From assembly GCA_017381835.1 (NCBI GenBank), contig JAFOBK010000048.1, forward strand, positions 1 through 11,344: a DNA stretch of 11,344 bases, written 5' to 3'. The notes under the pieces are model-generated. The model searched no databases, was not told the origin of the DNA, and saw only the letters and a list, made by a program, of their open reading frames with translations. Every line of letters starts with the position of its first letter. Within the stretch, counting starts at the first letter, position 1. The position numbers were made by a program, and so were the translations under genes. The stretch comes from Oscillospiraceae bacterium (GTDB taxonomy: Bacteria > Bacillota_A > Clostridia > Oscillospirales > Oscillospiraceae). Shown piece after piece: positions 5,813 to 11,344 of this stretch.

Positions 5813-7174
5813 ATGCAGACCTATTTAAAGAATGGTTATATTGTAACCATGGGCGCTGATGAAACCGTCTATGACGGCGGCGGTGTGCTGGTAGAAGGCG
5901 ATAAGATCATTGCTGTGGGCAAGGTTGATCCCAAGCTGGTAAAGCCCGATGCTGAGGTTATCGACCTGCAGGGTAAGTATGTGCTGCCCGGCTTTGTCAA
6001 TACCCACGTGCATACCTCTCAGCAGATTTCCCGCGGTGTAGGCGATGATGTTGACTTCATGACCTGGCTGCACAAGAGAATGTGGCCCTACGAGTCCAAC
6101 ATGACCGAGGAAGACTCCTATGTCTCCACTCTGATGACCAGCCTGGAGCTGATCCGCTCCGGCGTTACCTCTTTTGCTGAGCCCGGCGGCCAGTTCGTTG
6201 CAGGTATGGCAAGAGCAACCGCAGAGTCCGGTCTGCGCGGCAAGCTGGCCAAGTCCGTTATGGACTGCGGCGAAGGTCTGCCCGCTGTTTGGCAGAAAAC
6301 CACCCAGCAGGAGCTGGACGAGCAGGTTGCTGACCTGGAGCGTTTCCACAACACCTGCGACGGCCGTGTTCAGGTTTGGTTCGGTCTGCGTACCATCTTC
6401 AACAATACCGACGATCTGATCGTCAAGACCAAGGAACTGGCTGACAAGTACGGTGTGGGTATCCACATGCACGTGGCAGAAGCCAAGTCCGAGCAGGAGT
6501 TTACCTACGCTAAGTTCGGCGAAGGCACCGTCAAGCACCTGGAAAACCTGGGCGTGCTGGACAAGAACCTGCTGGCTGTTCATACTGTCTACCTGACCGA
6601 TGAGGAGCTGGAGCTGTTCAAGAAGCGCGAAGTCAAGGTTTCTCATAACCCCGCTTCCGCAATGCGCGTTCTGGGCTTTGCAAGAATTCCCGAGATGCTG
6701 GATATGGGCATCATGCCCTCCATCGGCACCGACGGCGCATCCTCTAGTAACCGTATGGATATGGTTGACGAGATGTGGCTGACCAGCCTGATCCACAAGG
6801 GCCGTATGCTGGACTCCACCGTGGTTCCCTCTCAGGATATTCTGCGCATGGCTACCAAGTGGGGCGCCCGCGCTGTTCTGGACGATCATCTGTACGGCTC
6901 CCTGGAAGTTGGCAAGAAGGCCGACCTGATTGTCATCGATCCCAAGGGTCCCAGCATGATGCCTGTCAATGACAAGATCGCATCTCTGGTTACCGCTATG
7001 CACTCCAACAATGTCCAGTCCACCATGTGTGACGGCAAGTGGCTGATGCGTGATCGCGTCATCCTGACTCTGGACGAAGAGGCTATCCTGAAGGAAGCTT
7101 GCGCCCGCGGCGCCGCTATCTACGACCGTGCCGGCATCAAGCTGCCCGACCGTTTCCCCGTTGTGAAGGTGTAA
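5813..7174 (+). CDS. COG0402 amidohydrolase: probable purine-type deaminase (TRZ/ATZ/SAH-deaminase family)
   Basis: A 453-residue cytoplasmic metal-dependent hydrolase. It has the short N-terminal beta domain, then a TIM barrel with metal ligands H65-V-H67, H220 in HMHVAE, and D307 in GTDG. E223 and H257 are the expected catalytic pair, followed by S-H278-N-P and the C-terminal G-K-K-A-D-L-I-V-I-D signature. Family members deaminate guanine, 8-oxoguanine, 5-methylthioadenosine/SAH or triazines by replacing an amino group with water. The stretch after strand 6 reads HNPASAMRVLG, where MTA/SAH deaminases usually have HNPxSNxK, so that activity is not assured. The gene leads an operon with adenine deaminase and a purine permease, which argues for a purine base or nucleoside as substrate. 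AGGAGG lies 9 bases before the ATG. Codon use is strongly biased: apart from TTA at residue 5, no TTA, CTA or TCA codon is used. Confidence 0.85.
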   Translation: MQTYLKNGYIVTMGADETVYDGGGVLVEGDKIIAVGKVDPKLVKPDAEVIDLQGKYVLPGFVNTHVHTSQQISRGVGDDVDFMTWLHKRMWPYESNMTEEDSYVSTLMTSLELIRSGVTSFAEPGGQFVAGMARATAESGLRGKLAKSVMDCGEGLPAVWQKTTQQELDEQVADLERFHNTCDGRVQVWFGLRTIFNNTDDLIVKTKELADKYGVGIHMHVAEAKSEQEFTYAKFGEGTVKHLENLGVLDKNLLAVHTVYLTDEELELFKKREVKVSHNPASAMRVLGFARIPEMLDMGIMPSIGTDGASSSNRMDMVDEMWLTSLIHKGRMLDSTVVPSQDILRMATKWGARAVLDDHLYGSLEVGKKADLIVIDPKGPSMMPVNDKIASLVTAMHSNNVQSTMCDGKWLMRDRVILTLDEEAILKEACARGAAIYDRAGIKLPDRFPVVKV

Positions 7175-7175
7175 T

Positions 7176-8108
7176 ATGAACAAGACATGGCCCAGAGCAT
7201 TGTTTCTGGGAATTCTGTCCTCGGTCTTTTTCTCCGTGACCTATGTGCTCAACGCTGCTATGGCACAATCCGGCGGCAATTGGATGTGGAGCGCTTCCCT
7301 GCGCTATCTGCTGCTTCTGCCTATGCTGCTGGTGGTCACTGCTAAGCAGGGCTGGAAGCCGGTCTTCACGGAACTGAAGCGGGCTCCTTTCCGGTGGATC
7401 CTGTGGAGTACCGTTGGCTTTGGACTTTTCTATGCCCCCATGGCATTTTCCGCAGCCTATGGCCCCAGCTGGATGGTGGCTGGTGTATTCCAGTTTACCA
7501 TGCTCTCCGGCGCACTGGAGACCCCCTTATTTTTCGATAAAGATGGCAATCGGCAGAAAATCCCCACCAAGTTATTCCCCGCCTTTGCGGTGATCATTGT
7601 AGGCATTTTCCTGCTGCAGGTAGAGCAGATTCGCAACGACCCCAATATCGGCAGAGCGCTGCTGTTTGCAATCCCCATGCTGGTCTCTGCTTCGGCTTAT
7701 CCTCTGGGTAACCGCAAGACCATGGCTATCTGCGAAACACCGCTGAGCACAGCGCAGCGGATGCTGGCTATGACCCTTGGAAGCCTTCCGTTTTGGCTGG
7801 TGCTGAGCAGCATTGCCACTGTGCAGGTGGGATTGCCTTCTGCCACACAGCTAGGCCAGGCCGCCTTGGTCTCTCTGTTTGCCGGCCTCATTGCCACCCT
7901 TATTTTCTTTGAATCTACCCGTCTTGTAAAAGACAATCCCCAGCGCCTTGCCCTGGTGGAATCCACCCAGTGCGGCGAAGTGATCTTCTCCCTTTTGGGA
8001 GGCATCCTCTTCCTGCACGATGCCCTTCCCGGCCTTTACGGCTGGCTGGGTTTGCTGCTGATTGTAGGCGGCATGATCTTCAACAGTTTATTAACAATGA
8101 AAAAATAA
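7176..8108 (+). CDS. DMT-superfamily transporter (multidrug resistance efflux transporter family, EmrE-like)
   Basis: A 310-residue integral membrane protein with about ten hydrophobic segments (near 8-27, 38-56, 74-92, 99-118, 132-149, 160-178, 197-215, 228-246, 262-281 and 285-306), the usual two-times-five layout of drug/metabolite transporters. It resembles the Pfam EmrE-type multidrug efflux family of about 300 residues rather than the short SMR proteins. Most charged residues sit in the loops. The start is one base after the amidohydrolase stop and the only SD-like sequence is AAGGTG 4 bases upstream, so translation is likely coupled. Placement between two deaminases suggests export or exchange of a purine, a deamination product or ammonium-related metabolite; drug efflux is a family name, not evidence here. 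Codon use (CGG, AGA, CTA, TTA present) differs from the three neighbours, consistent with lower expression. Confidence 0.85.
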   Translation: MNKTWPRALFLGILSSVFFSVTYVLNAAMAQSGGNWMWSASLRYLLLLPMLLVVTAKQGWKPVFTELKRAPFRWILWSTVGFGLFYAPMAFSAAYGPSWMVAGVFQFTMLSGALETPLFFDKDGNRQKIPTKLFPAFAVIIVGIFLLQVEQIRNDPNIGRALLFAIPMLVSASAYPLGNRKTMAICETPLSTAQRMLAMTLGSLPFWLVLSSIATVQVGLPSATQLGQAALVSLFAGLIATLIFFESTRLVKDNPQRLALVESTQCGEVIFSLLGGILFLHDALPGLYGWLGLLLIVGGMIFNSLLTMKK

Positions 8109-8136
8109 AAAACAAAAAATTCTTAGGAGGAACAAC

Positions 8137-9903
8137 ATGAAAGAACTGCTCGCTGTTTCCAAGGGCCTGAAGCCCGCTGATCTGGTCGTCAATAACGGCA
8201 AGATCGTCAACGTCTTCTCCGGCGAAATCTACGACGGCGGTGTCGCTGTCTGCGGCGACAAGATCGCTGCTGTGGGCGATGTTGCTTACTGCATCGGTGA
8301 GAACACTAAGGTCATCGACGCTCAGGGCAACTACATCACCCCCGGTTTCCTGGACGGCCACATCCATCCCGAAAGCTCCTCTCTGGCAATCCGCCCCTTC
8401 GCTGAGGGCGTGCTGCTGCACGGTACCACCGGTATCATGACCGACCTGCACGAGATCGGCGTTGTTTCCGGTCTGGAAGGCATCGAGGCTGTGCTGAAGG
8501 AAGCTGAAGCTACCGACCTGGCTGTCTACTTCATCGTTCCTTCCCATGTTCCCTTTGCTCCCAACCTGGAGACCTCCGGCGGCAAGTTTGACCCCGAGAT
8601 CATCCGCAAGGCTCTGAGCCGTAAGGACGCTGTTGGTCTGAGCGAGTGCGTTGGCCACTACATTCTGGCTGAGCATCCCGAACTGATGGAATCCCTGGCT
8701 GACACTCTGTCCATGCCCGGCAAGACCCTGCAGGGTCACCTGCCCGCAATCTACGGTCCCAACATGGCTGCTATGGCTGCTGCCGGCATTGCTACCTGCC
8801 ACGAGTCCTTCTGCGAGCAGGACGTTTACGAGCGTCTGCGTAACGGCATCCACCTGCAGATGCGTGAAGGCTCTGCTGCCCGCAACATGACCCTGGGTCT
8901 GCTGCAGGCTGTTATGAATTCCGGTGTTGACACCTCCAACGTCTCCATCGTTACCGACGACCTGCATGCTTGCGATCTGAAGGACCGCGGCCATCTGGAC
9001 GATGCTCTGCGTACCGCTTTCGGCCAGGGCCTGAGCTTCCTGAAGGGCATCCAGTTCGTCACCATCAACGCTGCACGCGCATTCAAGATGGAAGACAAGA
9101 TCGGCTCCCTGACTCCCGGCCGCCGTGCTGACATCAACATCACCACCGGCGCAGAGGACTTCAAGGTTCTGACCACCGTCGCTGGCGGCAAGCAGGTTTC
9201 CGAGAACGGCCAGATGATCGTTCACTACGAGAAGGCTGAGCATGATCCCTGCATCCTGAACACCGTTCATTTCGTCAATCCCATCACCGCTGACTCCTTC
9301 AAGATGAAGGCTCCCGACGGTGCTAAGAAGGTCAAGGTTCTGTGCATGGATACCCTGCCCTACATCCCCTTCACCTCCCGTCGTGACGTAGAGCTGAATG
9401 TTGTGGACGGCGTTGTTCAGTGCGACACCGAGCAGGACGTTCTGTACATCGCTCAGGTTGAGCGCCATGGCAAGAACGGCAACATCGGTAAGGCATTCAT
9501 GGGCGGCTTCCACATCAAGGGCGGCGCTCTGGCTTCCTCCGTTGGCCACGACAACCACAACATCATCGTTATGGGCGACAGCTTCGAGGATATGGCTCTG
9601 GCTGTTAACCGCTGCGCTGAGCTGGGCGGCGGTCAGGTCATCGTTCGTGATGGCAAGGTTGCAGCAGAAGTTGCTTACCCCATCTGCGGTCTGATGAGCG
9701 ACCTGAGCCTGGACGAGCTGGCAGAGCAGAAGAAGGCTATGAACCAGATCGCTTACGAGATGGGCACTCCCATCCAGATCCCCTTCATGTTCCTGTGCTT
9801 CATCTGCCTGGCATGTATCGAGTCCTATGCTGTCACCGACAAGGGCTTCATCGATGTTGAAAAGGGCAAGATCATCGATCCTATCCTGGAAGTCATCGAG
9901 TAA
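8137..9903 (+). CDS. ade: Adenine deaminase family protein
   Basis: A 588-residue two-domain metallohydrolase that fits Ade (adenine + H2O to hypoxanthine + NH3) in length and over its full span. Visible elements: H75-I-H77-P-E-S-S, D-L-H105-E106, the bridging-ligand Glu in GLSE170, QGH201, CHE (222-223), MREGSAA, and T-D274-D275-L-H277. The C-terminal domain has VERHGKNGNIG, GGFHIKGGALASSVGHDNHNIIV, DMALAVNR and GLMSD, all typical of Ade. After GLSE, the family's usual MMNFPG stretch is replaced by CVGHYIL, and the usual HEIANVLG is HEIGVVSG, so it is a divergent subfamily whose preferred substrate may differ. AGGAGG lies 6 bases before the ATG, 28 bases after the DMT gene. All arginine codons I checked are CGT or CGC, and TTA/CTA/TCA are avoided, which points to high expression. 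It would convert base taken up by the downstream permease. Confidence 0.92.
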   Translation: MKELLAVSKGLKPADLVVNNGKIVNVFSGEIYDGGVAVCGDKIAAVGDVAYCIGENTKVIDAQGNYITPGFLDGHIHPESSSLAIRPFAEGVLLHGTTGIMTDLHEIGVVSGLEGIEAVLKEAEATDLAVYFIVPSHVPFAPNLETSGGKFDPEIIRKALSRKDAVGLSECVGHYILAEHPELMESLADTLSMPGKTLQGHLPAIYGPNMAAMAAAGIATCHESFCEQDVYERLRNGIHLQMREGSAARNMTLGLLQAVMNSGVDTSNVSIVTDDLHACDLKDRGHLDDALRTAFGQGLSFLKGIQFVTINAARAFKMEDKIGSLTPGRRADINITTGAEDFKVLTTVAGGKQVSENGQMIVHYEKAEHDPCILNTVHFVNPITADSFKMKAPDGAKKVKVLCMDTLPYIPFTSRRDVELNVVDGVVQCDTEQDVLYIAQVERHGKNGNIGKAFMGGFHIKGGALASSVGHDNHNIIVMGDSFEDMALAVNRCAELGGGQVIVRDGKVAAEVAYPICGLMSDLSLDELAEQKKAMNQIAYEMGTPIQIPFMFLCFICLACIESYAVTDKGFIDVEKGKIIDPILEVIE

Positions 9904-9916
9904 TTATGTAAACCTA

Positions 9917-9942
9917 CTATGTGCGGGGAATCCCGCACATAG
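9917..9942 (+). other. Intercistronic hairpin between adenine deaminase and permease
   Basis: A perfect 11-bp GC-rich stem (9917-9927 with 9932-9942) closed by a GAAT loop, 13 bases after the ade stop. No T run follows, so it is not a classical terminator. It could protect the upstream mRNA from 3' exonucleases, mark a processing site, or act as a partial attenuator setting the dose of the permease. Confidence 0.75.
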
Positions 9943-9984
9943 CTATGTTAAAAGAAAGAATTTTTAGAAAGAGGTAAAAATCCA

Positions 9985-11316
9985 ATGAAGAAAGATTTCT
10001 TCCGTCTGGGTGAGCGCGAGACTACCTTCAAGCGCGAACTCCTGGCTGGCTTCACTACCTTCGTCACCATGGCATACGTGCTGGCTCTGCAGCCCTCTGC
10101 CATCGCTGGCTTCGGTCCTGATGCCGGTATCACCGATATCAACGGCGTGTTCATCAGCAAGTCCGCTCTGCTGGTCATGTGCGCTCTGATCTCCGGTCTG
10201 GTCACCATTCTGATGGGTCTGTACGCAAACCTGCCCCTGGCTCTGTCCTGCGGTATGGGTACCAACTTCATGCTGGGCGCAATGGTCCAGTCCGGCGCAG
10301 TCTCCTTTGGCTGGGTCATGGCACTGCTGCTCTGCTCCGGTGTCATCTTCATCCTGATCACCGTCTGCGGTGTCCGTAGGGTTGTTGTGGAAATGCTGCC
10401 CAAGAACATGAAGATCGCAACCGCTACCGCTGTTGGTTTCTTCGTCTCCTACCTGGGCTTCGACAACGCTGGCCTGGCTCTGTTCGAAGGCGGCTCCCTG
10501 GCTCTGGGCGACTTCTCCCTGGCTACCACCCAGCTGGCTCTGATCACCCTGGCAATCACCGCTGTTCTGACCGCTTACAAGGTTCGCGGCGCTATCCTGA
10601 TCGGCATCCTGGCAGGTACCGTCATCGGTATCCCCATGGGCGTTACCGTATGGCCCGGCTCCCTGGTCGCTCTGCCCAACATGGCTGACATCGGCAATGT
10701 TGTTTTCGCTTACGACTTCAAGGCTATCCTGGCTAACATCCCCAGCGCACTGGTCATGATCTTCGTTCTGTTCACCGGTGACTTCTTCGCAACCTTCTCC
10801 GCTCTGACCGCAGTCAGCGTTCAGACCGGCTGGATGGACGAGGACGGCAACCTGCCCAACATTGAGAAGCCCTTCCTGGTTGACGCTATCGGCACCACCG
10901 TTGGCTCCATGACCGGCAACACCACCATCACCACCTTTATCGAGTCCACCATCGGTGTTGAGGCCGGCGGCCGTACCGGTATCTCTGCTCTGGTGACCGG
11001 TGTTCTGTTCCTGCTGTGCATCTTCCTGAGCCCCCTGTTCCTGATGATCCCCACCTGCGTAACCGGTATTGCGCTGATCTTCGTTGGCTTCTCCATGATG
11101 TCCAGCTTCACCGCAATCGACTTCTCCGATTTCAAGCATTCCTTCGGTCCTCTGGTTCTGATCATCTTCACCACCTTCACCGGCAACATCGCTGCCGGTA
11201 TCTGCCTGGGCATCCTGGCTGACGTGTTCATCAAGGTTTGCACCGGCAAGGCAAAGGAAGTTCACTGGGTTATGTACCTGCTGTGCATCCCCCTGGTTCT
11301 GTACTTCATCGTCTGA
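9985..11316 (+). CDS. NCS2 family purine permease (AzgA-type)
   Basis: A 443-residue polytopic membrane protein, almost wholly hydrophobic, fitting the 12-14 helix NCS2 fold. Signature regions are the N-terminal R-E-L-L-A-G-F-T-T-F-V-T-M-A-Y, the GMGTN motif (90-94), the transport-site helix with E320 in TTFIESTIGVEAGGRTG (316-332), and the DEDGNLP loop (286-291). AzgA members such as PbuG take up hypoxanthine, guanine or adenine with protons. In the helix before DEDGNLP the family usually reads D-x-F-D-T; here it is D266-F-F-A269-T, so the second Asp is lost, and the usual PGMGLN is CGMGTN. These changes sit near the expected substrate site. GAAAGAGG lies 10 bases before the ATG. It is the last gene of the operon; the remaining 28 bases of the window hold no complete terminator. 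Confidence 0.9.
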   Translation: MKKDFFRLGERETTFKRELLAGFTTFVTMAYVLALQPSAIAGFGPDAGITDINGVFISKSALLVMCALISGLVTILMGLYANLPLALSCGMGTNFMLGAMVQSGAVSFGWVMALLLCSGVIFILITVCGVRRVVVEMLPKNMKIATATAVGFFVSYLGFDNAGLALFEGGSLALGDFSLATTQLALITLAITAVLTAYKVRGAILIGILAGTVIGIPMGVTVWPGSLVALPNMADIGNVVFAYDFKAILANIPSALVMIFVLFTGDFFATFSALTAVSVQTGWMDEDGNLPNIEKPFLVDAIGTTVGSMTGNTTITTFIESTIGVEAGGRTGISALVTGVLFLLCIFLSPLFLMIPTCVTGIALIFVGFSMMSSFTAIDFSDFKHSFGPLVLIIFTTFTGNIAAGICLGILADVFIKVCTGKAKEVHWVMYLLCIPLVLYFIV

Positions 11317-11344
11317 TTCCTTTCATAAAGCATCCCGGAGCGGA

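Noticed and set aside
5825..7183. 452-codon open frame on the minus strand opposite the amidohydrolase
   Set aside because: It is in codon register with the sense gene and stays open only because the sense gene avoids TTA, CTA and TCA. It has no family resemblance or ribosome binding site.
8080..9558. 492-codon open frame antisense to ade
   Set aside because: Same codon-register artefact; the Gly/Val/Asp/Gln-rich product mirrors the biased sense codons.
9964..11265. 433-codon open frame antisense to the NCS2 permease
   Set aside because: Same artefact; the hydrophilic Gly/Asp/Gln-rich product is the complement of a hydrophobic membrane protein.

Overview
The window looks like chromosomal DNA from a strictly anaerobic Gram-positive gut Clostridium relative, most likely Oscillospirales. 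This is inferred from strong AGGAGG-type ribosome binding sites, moderately GC-rich coding sequence, AT-rich promoters with sigma-A-like boxes, clostridial ferredoxin and rubredoxin genes, and a cytoplasmic PepO-type M13 peptidase. No phylogenetic marker gene is present, so the family is not proven. I see no tRNA, rRNA, CRISPR array, insertion sequence or phage gene.

Left part (1-1293): an iron-sulfur and electron-transfer module on the minus strand. A polytopic membrane Fe-S protein (cut by the left edge) overlaps by 4 bases with a 2[4Fe-4S] ferredoxin. Upstream lies a separately transcribed 51-residue rubredoxin, short enough to be missed by automatic calling, with its own hairpin terminator.

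Middle (1216-4210): a plus-strand operon with a good extended -10 promoter encodes an M13 metallopeptidase and, 19 bases later, a shikimate-dehydrogenase-family oxidoreductase whose SxS substrate motif is altered. It is followed by a compact set of nested palindromes resembling a REP/BIME element. Next come a class I SAM methyltransferase (plus strand) and a DUF1349 protein (minus strand), which converge on one near-perfect bidirectional terminator.

Right part (5703-11316): a plus-strand purine operon with a TATAAT promoter and a 5' leader carrying two palindromes. It encodes a COG0402 amidohydrolase/deaminase, a ten-helix DMT-type transporter, an adenine-deaminase-family enzyme, and an NCS2 (AzgA-type) purine permease behind an intercistronic hairpin. 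The simplest reading is uptake of a purine base by the permease, deamination by the two hydrolases, and export or exchange through the DMT protein. Three of the four genes use a strict, expression-optimised codon set; the DMT gene does not. The deaminases and permease each differ from the motifs I remember for their families, so the true substrate may not be plain adenine or guanine.
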